Shown here: positions 35,864-44,022 of the stretch, one piece after another
How positions within the stretch are numbered: position 1 is the first letter of the stretch
Layout of the letters: each line of letters begins with the position of its first letter
NCBI RefSeq assembly: GCF_030345715.1
Contig: NZ_JAUASX010000008.1
Location: 124,001 to 188,000, forward strand
DNA: 64,000 nucleotides
Source: Solimonas sp. SE-A11
Lineage (GTDB): Bacteria > Pseudomonadota > Gammaproteobacteria > Nevskiales > Nevskiaceae
Direction: 5' to 3'
Program-made: the position numbers and the translations under genes
The notes under the pieces: generated by a model
What the model was told of the DNA's origin: nothing
The model's input: only the letters and a program-made list of their open reading frames with translations
Databases searched by the model: none

Positions 35864-36525
35864 TGAACGCCGCGGTGGCCTCAGACGAGCGCCTGCGCCT
35901 GGCCTCCGGCCTGCGCAAGCTGCTGGCAGCGGTCGAATCCGGCGACGATGCCGCAGTGGAGACCGGCCTGGCCGAGCTGCTGCGTGCCCGCGAGGAGGGC
36001 CTGTTCGTGCACCTGGCGCGCCTGACGCGCGAGCTGCACCGCGCCCTCGGTGAACTGGGGCTGGACTCGCGCCTGTCGGACCTGGCCGGCAGCGGCATTC
36101 CCGACGCCTGCGGCCGCCTGGACTATGTCGTGCAGGTCACCGAGCAGGCGGCCCACCGCACGCTGGACCTGGTCGACAGCAGCCGCGTGCTGGCCGCCGA
36201 CATCCTGACCCATGCCACGGCCCTGCCGAAGTCCCCGGCACGCCAGACGATCCTGGACGATACCGAGAAGCTGCGTCACCAGCTCACCGAGCTGGCCCAG
36301 GCGCAGGAGTACCAGGACATCGCCGGGCAGACCATCAAGCGCGTGATCGGCCTGGTGCGCAGCGTCGAGCAGGCGCTGCTGGACCTGCTGCGCGCCGCCG
36401 GCACCCGTCCATCCACCGCAGCGATGAAGCCGGTGGCGCCGCGCGGCCTGGAGGGCCCGGCCATGCCGGGCACCGGCCACAGCCAGCAGGACGCCGACGA
36501 CCTGCTCGCGAGCCTGGGGTTCTGA
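35863..36525 (+). CDS. cheZ: chemotaxis phosphatase CheZ
   Basis: CheZ dephosphorylates CheY-P. The 220-residue protein has the long helical hairpin with the catalytic stretch EYQDIAGQTIKRVIGLV and a C-terminal CheY-binding tail DADDLLASLGF joined by a flexible linker. It sits between cheY and cheA, as in Pseudomonas. Confidence 0.95.
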   Translation: MNAAVASDERLRLASGLRKLLAAVESGDDAAVETGLAELLRAREEGLFVHLARLTRELHRALGELGLDSRLSDLAGSGIPDACGRLDYVVQVTEQAAHRTLDLVDSSRVLAADILTHATALPKSPARQTILDDTEKLRHQLTELAQAQEYQDIAGQTIKRVIGLVRSVEQALLDLLRAAGTRPSTAAMKPVAPRGLEGPAMPGTGHSQQDADDLLASLGF

Positions 36526-36527
36526 CC

Positions 36528-38420
36528 ATGGGCACTGGCGTCGACGACGATATCAAGCGTGACTTCCTGCAGGAGGCGGGTGAGCTGGTGCAGCGCCTGT
36601 CCGAGCAGCTGATCGACCTGGAGAAATCCCCGGACGATCCCGAACTACTGAATGCGGTGTTCCGGGCCTTCCACACCGTCAAGGGTGGTGCAGGCTTCCT
36701 GGAGCTGCATCCCCTGGTGGAGCTGTGCCACGTCACCGAGGACGTCTGCAACGGCCTGCGCAGCGGCCAGGTAAAGCTCGACAGCACCATGATGGACTGC
36801 CTGCTGCAGTCGCTGGACCAGGTGCAGCTGATGCTGGACAGCGTCGCCAAGGACGAAGCCCTGCGGGCCGCACCGGAAGACCTGGTCGATGCCCTGCGCA
36901 CGCTGGCGGCCTGCGCCGCCGCGCCGGCACCGCAGATGGTGGTGGCCGCGCCCGTGGCCCCGGCGGCCGCGCCGGCTAGGGACATGATCACCGACGACGA
37001 ATTCGAGGCGCTGCTGGACCAGTTGCAGGGCAAGGCGCCTGCGGTAGTAGCTGCTGTGCCTGCGGTTGAACACCCCTCGCCCGCTTGCGGGAGAGGGGAG
37101 GGGGAGAGGGTTTCTGTAAATGTCGGCGGCTCCTCACAGGCAAGCTCTACAGCGCCCTCTCCCCCCGCCCCTCTCCCGCAAGCGGGCGAGGGGAGCAAGA
37201 AAGAACCCGCCGAGACCCAGGTCCGTGTCGACACGCAGAAGCTGGACCGCATGATGAACCTGGTCGGTGAGCTGGTACTGGTGCGCAACCGCCTGAAGTC
37301 GCTGCAGCAGCGCTCCTCCTCCGACCCGGTGTCGCGGGCGGTGGCCGAGCTGGACTTCATCACCCGATCGCTGCAGGGCGCGGTCATGCAGATCCGCATG
37401 CAGCCGATCAAGCGCGTGTTCTCGCGCTTCCCCAAGCTGGCGCGCGACGTCGCCCGTGGCCTGGGCAAGCAGATCGAGGTGGAGCTGCAGGGCGAGGACA
37501 CCGACCTGGACAAGAACCTGGTCGAGGCCCTGGCCGATCCGCTGGTGCACATGGTGCGCAACAGCGTGGACCACGGCATCGAGCTGCCGGACGTGCGCCA
37601 GCGCGCCGGCAAGCCGGCGGCGGGCCGCCTGATGCTGGCGGCGCAGCAGCAGGGAGACCATATCCTGATCACGGTGCGCGACGACGGTGCCGGTATCGAC
37701 CCTGACCGGCTGCGCCAGAAGGCCGTGCAGAAGGGCCTGGTCGATCCCGCCGCGGCGCAGCAGATGACGCCGGAGGAATGCCTGGACCTGATCTTCCTGC
37801 CGGGCTTTTCCACCAAAGAGCAGATTTCCGACCTTTCCGGCCGCGGCGTCGGCATGGACGTGGTCCGCTCGCGCATCCGCGAGCTCAACGGCCACGTCGT
37901 CATCGAATCCAAGGTGGGGCAGGGTACCTGCTTCCGCATTCGCGTGCCGCTGACGCTGGCGATCCTGTCGGCGCTGATGGTCCACGCCGGCGGCCGTCGC
38001 TACGCGTTGCCGCTGAGCCCGGTGCGCGATGTGTTCGTGCTGGACGAGACCAAGGTGCGCAAGCTGGATCGCTGGGACGTGGTGATGGTCCGCAACGAGC
38101 CGCTGCGCCTGGTCTACCTGGACCCCTGGCTGCAGGCTGCCGCCAGCGACGCCCCGCGCCATGTCGCCGTGGTCACGGTGGATGAGGAACGCTACGGCTT
38201 CGTCGTCAGCGAGGTGCGGGGCCGCGAGGAAGTGGTCATCAAGCCGCTGGGCGCCTCGCTGCGCGGCCTCAGCGGCGTGGCCGGCGCCACCGTGATGCCC
38301 GACGGGCAGGTGGCGCTGATCCTGGACCTGAGCGGCCTGGTGCAGGCCTATCGTCAATCGCTGATCTCCGCACAAACGGCCGCCCCACGGCCATCAAACC
38401 TGGAAAACGGGCATGGATAA
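36528..38420 (+). CDS. cheA: chemotaxis histidine kinase CheA (first system)
   Basis: The 630-residue kinase has an HPt P1 domain with phosphorylatable H49 (AFHTVKGGAGF), an Ala/Pro linker with the conserved DDEFEALLDQLQGKAP patch, then P3 dimerisation, P4 ATPase ([29 protein letters not shown]) and P5 CheW-like domains. No clear P2 domain is seen. Residues 182-222 are encoded by a REP-type inverted repeat inserted in frame in the linker. It overlaps motC by eight bases, likely giving coupled expression. It should phosphorylate the adjacent CheY. Confidence 0.95.
   Translation: MGTGVDDDIKRDFLQEAGELVQRLSEQLIDLEKSPDDPELLNAVFRAFHTVKGGAGFLELHPLVELCHVTEDVCNGLRSGQVKLDSTMMDCLLQSLDQVQLMLDSVAKDEALRAAPEDLVDALRTLAACAAAPAPQMVVAAPVAPAAAPARDMITDDEFEALLDQLQGKAPAVVAAVPAVEHPSPACGRGEGERVSVNVGGSSQASSTAPSPPAPLPQAGEGSKKEPAETQVRVDTQKLDRMMNLVGELVLVRNRLKSLQQRSSSDPVSRAVAELDFITRSLQGAVMQIRMQPIKRVFSRFPKLARDVARGLGKQIEVELQGEDTDLDKNLVEALADPLVHMVRNSVDHGIELPDVRQRAGKPAAGRLMLAAQQQGDHILITVRDDGAGIDPDRLRQKAVQKGLVDPAAAQQMTPEECLDLIFLPGFSTKEQISDLSGRGVGMDVVRSRIRELNGHVVIESKVGQGTCFRIRVPLTLAILSALMVHAGGRRYALPLSPVRDVFVLDETKVRKLDRWDVVMVRNEPLRLVYLDPWLQAAASDAPRHVAVVTVDEERYGFVVSEVRGREEVVIKPLGASLRGLSGVAGATVMPDGQVALILDLSGLVQAYRQSLISAQTAAPRPSNLENGHG
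37073..37193. repeat. REP-type inverted repeat inside the cheA reading frame
   Basis: Perfect 26-base arms (37073-37098 and 37168-37193, core CTCGCCCGCTTGCGGGAGAG) flank a 69-base centre. Copies of the same family are intergenic elsewhere in the window. Here the frame stays open and encodes PSPACGRGEGE...PAPLPQAGEG in the P1-P3 linker. Confidence 0.85.
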
Positions 38421-39153
38421 GCTCTCAGCCATCGGCGTGGTACTCGCCTTCGTCGCCATCGTTGGCGGCAGCATCCTCAAGGGCAGCGGTGTCTCCTCGC
38501 TGTTCGGTGCGGCCGCCTTCGTCATCGTCATCCTGGGCACGCTGGCATCCATCTTCATCCAGACGCCCGGGGCGGTGTTCAAGCACGCCATGAAGATCGT
38601 GCGCTGGGTGTTCAAGCCGCCGCAGCAGGACCCGGAGGCGCTGATCGGTCGCATCGTCGACTGGAGCGGCATCGCCCGCAAGCAGGGCCTGCTGGCACTG
38701 GAAGGGGTGGTGGAGGGCGAGAGCGACAGCTTCATCAAGAAGGGCTTGCAGATGCTGGTGGACGGCGCCGAGCCGGACGCCATCCGCAACATCCTGGAGG
38801 TGGAGCTGTCCAGCAAGGAGCATTTCGACACCCAGGGCGCCAAGGTCTTCGAGGGCATGGGCATCTACTGCCCGACCCTGGGCATCATCGGCGCCGTGCT
38901 GGGCCTGATGTCGGTCATGAAGAACCTGGCCGATCCGAGCAAGCTCGGCCCCGGCATCGCCGCGGCCTTCATCGCCACGATCTACGGCATCGCCTTCGCC
39001 AACCTGTTCTTCCTACCGATGGCGTCCAAGCTCAAGGCGGTGATCGCCGACCAGACGCGCGTGCGCGAGATGATCATCGAGGGCCTGATCTCGATTTCGC
39101 AGGGTGAGAACCCGCGGAATATCGAATCGAAGTTGAAGGGGTATCTGCATTGA
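38413..39153 (+). CDS. motC: flagellar stator protein MotC (MotA family)
   Basis: The 246-residue protein has the four membrane segments of MotA-type stators and the C-terminal proton-channel helices (GMGIYCPTLGIIGAVLGLMSVMKNL; AAFIATIYGIAFANLFFLP). It matches MotC, the second stator type of Pseudomonas, by position after cheA and before motD. With MotD it conducts ions to turn the rotor. Confidence 0.95.
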   Translation: MDKLSAIGVVLAFVAIVGGSILKGSGVSSLFGAAAFVIVILGTLASIFIQTPGAVFKHAMKIVRWVFKPPQQDPEALIGRIVDWSGIARKQGLLALEGVVEGESDSFIKKGLQMLVDGAEPDAIRNILEVELSSKEHFDTQGAKVFEGMGIYCPTLGIIGAVLGLMSVMKNLADPSKLGPGIAAAFIATIYGIAFANLFFLPMASKLKAVIADQTRVREMIIEGLISISQGENPRNIESKLKGYLH

Positions 39154-39156
39154 ACG

Positions 39157-39237
39157 CGGGAATCGGGAATCGGGAATCGGGGATCGTGGAAGCGGGTCCG
39201 TCTTTGACGATTCCCGATTCCCGATTGCCCATTCCCG
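39157..39237. repeat. GGGAATC-type inverted repeat between motC and motD
   Basis: Tandem heptamers CGGGAATCGGGAATCGGG (from 39157) face their complement CGATTCCCGATTCCCGATT (from 39208), giving a long imperfect stem in the motC-motD message. It is a dispersed-repeat type and fills almost the whole 104-base gap. Confidence 0.75.
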
Positions 39238-39257
39238 TCAGTGCGGAGCACTGATTC

Positions 39258-40178
39258 ATGGCCCGCAAGCATAAACATGAAGACCATCTCAACCACGAAG
39301 CCTGGGCCATCCCCTACGGCGATCTGGTGACGCTGCTGTTGGCGCTGTTCGTGGTGATGTATGCCGTATCCTCGGTCAACGAGGGCAAGTACCGCGTGCT
39401 GGCCGACGCCCTGAGCGAGGCCTTCGGCGGTCCGCCGCGTTCGATGAAGCCGATCCAGATGGGCACCCAGCAGCGCGGCGACGAGCAGAGCCGCATCCAG
39501 GTGATGCCGCCGCGTGGCGCCGAGAAGGCCAATGCCGTCGGCGGCGAGGACCCCGCCATGCGCAACCGCTTCGTGCAGCCGCCGCGTGCCCCAGGCGCCC
39601 CGAGCGCGGGCGAAGCGCAGGCCCGCGAGCACCTGCAGCGCATGGCCGCGGCGGTGGAGAAGGCACTGGGCGACCTGATCAGCCGCGACCTGGTGGTGGT
39701 CAAGCGCACCGATTTCTGGCTGGAGATCGAGATCCGCACCGACATCCTGTTCTCCAGCGGCTCCGCGGGTGTCGCGGAAACCGCCTGGCCGGTGCTGTCG
39801 CGCCTGGCCGGCATCCTCCAGCCCTTCGGCAACCCGCTGCGCATCGAAGGCCATACCGACGACATTCCGATCAACACGCCGACCTTTCCCTCCAATTGGG
39901 AGCTGTCGGCGGCGCGTGCGGCCAGCGTGGTGCACCTGTTCATGCGCGAGGGCGTGGATCCCCGGCGCATGACCGTGGCCGGCTTCGGCCAGTATCACCC
40001 GGTGGGTGACAACAGCCAGGCCGAGGGCCGCAACCGCAATCGCCGCGTGGTCATCGTGGTGCTGGCCGACGAGAGCCAGCCGGCGCCGGAGCTGGGTGAT
40101 CAGGCCCTGCGCAAGACCGGCACGGTGGTGGTACCGGAGGGCACGCTGGAGCGGGTCAAACAGGAGTCGGGAGCATGA
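39258..40178 (+). CDS. motD: flagellar stator protein MotD (MotB family)
   Basis: The 306-residue protein has one membrane helix (about residues 19-39) with the channel aspartate D22 (PYGDLVTLLLALFVVMYAVS), a plug/linker, and a C-terminal OmpA-like peptidoglycan-binding domain (RIEGHTDDIPINTPTFPSNWELSAARAASVV; GRNRNRRVVI). It anchors the stator to the cell wall. A four-base overlap joins it to cheW. Confidence 0.95.
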   Translation: MARKHKHEDHLNHEAWAIPYGDLVTLLLALFVVMYAVSSVNEGKYRVLADALSEAFGGPPRSMKPIQMGTQQRGDEQSRIQVMPPRGAEKANAVGGEDPAMRNRFVQPPRAPGAPSAGEAQAREHLQRMAAAVEKALGDLISRDLVVVKRTDFWLEIEIRTDILFSSGSAGVAETAWPVLSRLAGILQPFGNPLRIEGHTDDIPINTPTFPSNWELSAARAASVVHLFMREGVDPRRMTVAGFGQYHPVGDNSQAEGRNRNRRVVIVVLADESQPAPELGDQALRKTGTVVVPEGTLERVKQESGA

Positions 40179-40633
40179 GCGGAGCGCGACGCGATGACCA
40201 GGTGCTGAGCCGCTGGGTCTGTTTCGAGATGTCCGGCCAGGTCTATGGCCTGCCGATCTCCGCGGTGCAGGAGGTGCTGGCCGATACCTGCATCGAGCCG
40301 GTGCCGGGCACCACGCTGCTGGTGCTGGGCGTGATCAACCTGCGCGGCAGCGTCGTCACCGTGGTGGACCTGCGCCGGCACTTCGGCTTCGAGCCGGAGG
40401 CTGATGCCCAGACCCGTATCATCGTGGTGGACCACGGCAGCGAGTCCCTGGGGCTCTGCGTGGACCGCGTGGCCGACGTACGCAAGCTGTCCGACGGCGC
40501 CATCAAGCCGGCACCGGCAACCGGCGGCGGCCAGGCCGAGGCCGGCATCCGCGGCATGGTCTCGCGCTCCGGCGAACTGTTGACGCTGCTCGATCCTGCC
40601 CGCCTGCTGGCGGACCTGCCACTGCTGGCCTAG
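40175..40633 (+). CDS. cheW: chemotaxis coupling protein CheW (first system)
   Basis: The 152-residue CheW-domain protein (YGLPISAVQEVLADTCIEPVPGTTLLVLGVINLRGSVVTVVDLRRHFGF) couples receptors to CheA. It closes the first chemotaxis set and is followed by a strong terminator. In Pseudomonas two cheW-like genes follow motD; here there is one. Confidence 0.93.
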   Translation: MSGARRDDQVLSRWVCFEMSGQVYGLPISAVQEVLADTCIEPVPGTTLLVLGVINLRGSVVTVVDLRRHFGFEPEADAQTRIIVVDHGSESLGLCVDRVADVRKLSDGAIKPAPATGGGQAEAGIRGMVSRSGELLTLLDPARLLADLPLLA

Positions 40634-40652
40634 TCGCCCTTGCTGCACTCCC

Positions 40653-40685
40653 CGAACGGCGCCCCAGTGGCGCCGTTCGTTCTTC
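40653..40685 (+). terminator. rho-independent terminator after the first che/mot operon
   Basis: A perfect 11-base stem CGAACGGCGCC / GGCGCCGTTCG with a five-base loop is followed by TTCTT. Confidence 0.8.
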
Positions 40686-40749
40686 CGCGGCTGCCGTTCG
40701 TCCCCGGACTTGAGCCGGGCAAATCGCCGGAAAGCCGGCAGGCCGTGCG

Positions 40750-40765
40750 GGGAACGGGACTTGCA
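40750..40765 (+). promoter_or_regulatory. sigma-54-type promoter of the second chemosensory operon
   Basis: GGGAACGGGACTTGCA has GG and GC exactly ten bases apart and a perfect TTGCA. It is almost the same as the site before fliE (13 or 14 of 16 bases), including a CTACCCC run just after. The predicted start near 40776 leaves a leader that holds the GGAG of the STAS gene. Confidence 0.7.
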
Positions 40766-40798
40766 CCTACCCCCTCGTCCGCTCACCGGAGTGCATCC

Positions 40799-41116
40799 AT
40801 GTCCGAACCCAATACCGGAAACCCGTCAGCCTCATCGGCCGGGACCTCGATCTCCCTGCCCGCCGAGCTCGGCATCGACGTCGCCGCCAGCCTGTACCAG
40901 GACCTGCTGTCGCAGGTCGACCACCCCGGCGCGGTGACCCTCGACGCGCAGGACGTCGCGCGCATCCACACCGCCGCGCTGCAGTTGTTCTGCATGTTCT
41001 GCCAGGACCGTCGCGCCGCCGGCCGCGAAACCCATTGGCGCCATCCCACCGAAGCCTTGCGCAGCGCCGCCGCGCTGCTGGGCGTTACCACCCTTCTGCA
41101 GATCGCGAGGCAGTAA
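40799..41116 (+). CDS. STAS-domain protein (MlaB/SpoIIAA-like)
   Basis: The 105-residue protein is a single STAS domain: GAVTLDAQDVARIHTAALQLFCMFCQDRR corresponds to the region that holds the phosphorylatable residue of SpoIIAA, here T58. Small STAS proteins of this kind lead chemosensory operons in several beta- and gammaproteobacteria, but their function there is unclear. The ATG at 40799 follows GGAG at eight bases; a longer frame upstream crosses the terminator and is rejected. Confidence 0.8.
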   Translation: MSEPNTGNPSASSAGTSISLPAELGIDVAASLYQDLLSQVDHPGAVTLDAQDVARIHTAALQLFCMFCQDRRAAGRETHWRHPTEALRSAAALLGVTTLLQIARQ

Positions 41117-41118
41117 GC

Positions 41119-41481
41119 ATGAGCCGGATTCTCGCCGTGGACGATTCCACCTCCATGCGGCAGATGGTCAGCTTCACGCTGAAATCCGCCGGCTACGACG
41201 TGGCGGAGGCCGAGGACGGCCTTGCCGCGCTGGCGCTCGCACAGAAGGAGAAATTCTCCCTGGTGCTGGCCGACGTCAACATGCCGAACATGGATGGCCT
41301 GTCGCTGGTGCGCGCGCTGCGCGGCATGGCGGACTACAAGTTCACGCCGCTGCTGATGCTGACCACCGAGTCCACCCCGGAGAAGAAGCAGGAGGGCAAG
41401 GCGGCCGGCGCGACCGGCTGGCTGGTCAAGCCCTTCAACCCGGAGCAGCTCGTCGCCACCATCCAGCGCGTTCTGAGCTGA
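41119..41481 (+). CDS. cheY: response regulator CheY (second system)
   Basis: The 120-residue receiver has D8-D9, phosphorylation site D52 (LADVNMPNMDGL), MLTTES and LVKPF. It differs from the first CheY and resembles CheY2 of the P. aeruginosa che2 cluster by position before cheA and cheW. Its TGA overlaps the cheA ATG by one base. Confidence 0.94.
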   Translation: MSRILAVDDSTSMRQMVSFTLKSAGYDVAEAEDGLAALALAQKEKFSLVLADVNMPNMDGLSLVRALRGMADYKFTPLLMLTTESTPEKKQEGKAAGATGWLVKPFNPEQLVATIQRVLS

Positions 41482-43469
41482 TGTCCAACATCGACCTGAG
41501 CCGGTTCCACCGGACGTTCTTCGATGAGAGCGCCGAAGGTCTCGACGCGATGGAGGCCGCCTTGCTGCGGCTGGACGTCGGACAGGCCGATGTCGAGACG
41601 ATCAATCTCATTTTTCGTTCTGCCCACTCGATCAAGGGTGGCGCTGGCACCTTCGGCTTCACCGCCGTGGCCAGCTTCACCCACCTGCTGGAAACCCTGC
41701 TGGAGCGCGTGCGCTCGGGGCAGCGCCAGGTCACCCAGCCGGACGTGGATCTGCTGCTGCGTTCGGTGGACCTGACCCGCGCCATGCTGCGCGCCGCCGA
41801 CGGCGGCGATGCCGCGGACGTGGACGCGGTGGCCCGCCTCAGCGCCGAGCTGGAGCAGACGCTGGAGATGAGACCCGCTGCAATAGCGGTGGTGGCTGCC
41901 GCATCGGCGGCTGCCGGCTGGAAGATCCGCTTCCTGCCAAAGTCCGACATCTTCGCCAGCGGCAACGATCCCCTGCGCATCCTGCGCGAGCTCGACCGCC
42001 TGGGCGAGGCTCATATCGCTTGCGACAGCGAGGCCCTGCCGATCCTGGCCGACGCTACCCCGGAGACCTGTTATCTGTCCTGGACCGTGGAGCTGCGCGG
42101 TGACTGCGACGAGGGCGCGGTCCGTGACGTCTTCGCCTGGGTCGAGGATGAGTGCGAGCTGCATGTCGAGCCCTTGGTGCCAGCGGTCCAGGTCAAGGCC
42201 GCCGCCGAGCCTGAAACGCCTGCGGCTACCGTCAAGCCGGCGCTGCGGGTCGTGGAGGGCGGCCGTGAACCAGCGCAGGAGCGCCGCTCCGGCGACGCCA
42301 GCAGCATCCGGGTGGGCACCGAGAAGATCGATGCCCTGATCAACCTGGTGGGTGAGCTCGTCATCACCCAGGCCATGCTGCAGCAGATCGCCGGCAACCT
42401 CGATCCGGTGCAGAACGAGAAACTCCTGCAGGGCCTGTCCCTGCTGGATCGCAACACCCGCATGCTGCAGGAGGCGGTAATGGCCACCCGCATGCTGCCG
42501 GTGGATGCGGTGTTCAGCCGCTTCCCGCGGATGGTCCGGGACCTCTCCACCAAGCTCGGCAAGCAGATCCGCCTGGAGACCGTGGGCGAGGGTACCGAGC
42601 TGGACAAGGGCGTGATCGAGCGCATCGCCGATCCGCTGACGCACCTGGTGCGCAACTCCCTGGACCATGGCCTGGAGAATGCCGAGCAGCGCCTGGCTGC
42701 CGGCAAGGATGCCACGGGCACCATCACGCTGCGGGCCGCCCACCAGGGCGGCCATATCGTCATCGAGGTGGCCGATGACGGTCGTGGCCTGGATCGCGAG
42801 CGCATCCTGGCCAAGGCCGCCGAGCGCGGCATCCCGGTGCCGGCCAACCCGGCCGACGCCGATGTCTGGCAGCTGATTTTCGCACCCGGCTTCTCCACCG
42901 CCGAGCAGGTCACCGACGTCTCCGGCCGCGGCGTCGGCATGGACGTGGTCAAGAAGAACGTGCAGGCCCTGAGCGGCCAGATCGAGATTTCCACCAACCC
43001 CGGCAAGGGCACCTGCGTCACCATCCGCCTGCCGCTGACGCTGGCGATCCTCGACGGCATGTCGGTGCGTGTCGGCGACGATGTCTTCATCGTGCCGCTG
43101 AACTGCGTGGTCGAGTCGCTGCAGCCGCAGTCGGGCCAGGTACGCACCCTGTCCGCCGGCGCGCGGGTGGTCAAGGTGCGCAACGAATACCTGCCGCTGG
43201 CACCGCTGCACGAGCTGTTCAATATACGCACCGATGCCCCCGAGCCGGAGGCCGGCATCCTGGTGCTGCTGGAGTCGGAGGGCCGCAAGGTCGCCGCCCA
43301 GGTCGACGAACTCGTCGGCCAGCAGCAGGTGGTGATCAAGTCGCTGGAAGCCAATTACCGCCGCGTCGGCGGCATCTCCGGGGCCACGATCCTCGGCGAT
43401 GGCCGTGTCGCGCTGATTCTCGACGTCGCCGAACTGGTGCGGGGCTATGCCCGCGCCGCAGCGGCCTGA
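41481..43469 (+). CDS. cheA: chemotaxis histidine kinase CheA (second system)
   Basis: The 662-residue kinase has P1 with H49 ([14 protein letters not shown]), a P2-like domain (about 135-235, [29 protein letters not shown]), P3 beginning [24 protein letters not shown]4 ([33 protein letters not shown]) and a P5 CheW-like domain. Unlike the first CheA it retains P2. Partner receivers are the adjacent CheY and CheB. Confidence 0.95.
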   Translation: MSNIDLSRFHRTFFDESAEGLDAMEAALLRLDVGQADVETINLIFRSAHSIKGGAGTFGFTAVASFTHLLETLLERVRSGQRQVTQPDVDLLLRSVDLTRAMLRAADGGDAADVDAVARLSAELEQTLEMRPAAIAVVAAASAAAGWKIRFLPKSDIFASGNDPLRILRELDRLGEAHIACDSEALPILADATPETCYLSWTVELRGDCDEGAVRDVFAWVEDECELHVEPLVPAVQVKAAAEPETPAATVKPALRVVEGGREPAQERRSGDASSIRVGTEKIDALINLVGELVITQAMLQQIAGNLDPVQNEKLLQGLSLLDRNTRMLQEAVMATRMLPVDAVFSRFPRMVRDLSTKLGKQIRLETVGEGTELDKGVIERIADPLTHLVRNSLDHGLENAEQRLAAGKDATGTITLRAAHQGGHIVIEVADDGRGLDRERILAKAAERGIPVPANPADADVWQLIFAPGFSTAEQVTDVSGRGVGMDVVKKNVQALSGQIEISTNPGKGTCVTIRLPLTLAILDGMSVRVGDDVFIVPLNCVVESLQPQSGQVRTLSAGARVVKVRNEYLPLAPLHELFNIRTDAPEPEAGILVLLESEGRKVAAQVDELVGQQQVVIKSLEANYRRVGGISGATILGDGRVALILDVAELVRGYARAAAA

Positions 43470-43483
43470 AACAGGAAGAAACC

Positions 43484-43999
43484 ATGACCGCACCCACGAC
43501 CCATCATCCGGAATCCCGGCCGGCCACCGGCCCGCTCGACGAGATTCCCAACGAGTTCCTGACGTTCACGCTTGGCACCGAGGAATACGGCGTCGACATC
43601 CTCAAGGTGCAGGAGATCCGCGGGTATGACACCGTCACCAAGGTGCCCAACGCGCCGTCCTTCATCAAGGGCGTGATCAACCTTCGCGGCACCATCGTGC
43701 CGGTCATTGATCTGCGGCTGAAATTCAGCCTCGAGCGCGCCGACTACAACGAGTTCACGGTGATGATCATCCTCAACGTCGCCCGGCGCATCGTCGGCGT
43801 GGTGGTCGATGGCGTCTCCGACGTGATGCAGCTCGCCGCCGAGCAGATCAGGCCCGCCCCGGAGTTCGGGGCCGGCATCAATACCAAGTTCATCACCGGC
43901 ATCGGTGCGCTGGAGCAGCGGATGCTGATCCTGATCGACATCGAGAAGCTGATGAGCAGCGAAGACATGGCGCTGATGGACAGCGCCGCCGTGCACTGA
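43484..43999 (+). CDS. cheW: chemotaxis coupling protein CheW (second system)
   Basis: The 171-residue CheW has [58 protein letters not shown], the canonical form that binds classical receptors and CheA P5. It follows cheA by 14 bases and precedes the receptor gene. Confidence 0.95.
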   Translation: MTAPTTHHPESRPATGPLDEIPNEFLTFTLGTEEYGVDILKVQEIRGYDTVTKVPNAPSFIKGVINLRGTIVPVIDLRLKFSLERADYNEFTVMIILNVARRIVGVVVDGVSDVMQLAAEQIRPAPEFGAGINTKFITGIGALEQRMLILIDIEKLMSSEDMALMDSAAVH

Positions 44000-44022
44000 A
44001 CCCCCGCCGCAAGGACAACCCC

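Noticed and set aside
39157-39237. GGGAATC heptamers considered as a CRISPR-like array
   Set aside because: The units are adjacent 7-mers with an inverted partner and no spacers, so it is a REP-type palindrome.
41334-43493. Minus-strand frame of 719 codons opposite the second cheA
   Set aside because: No domain or motif; overlaps a well-supported kinase.
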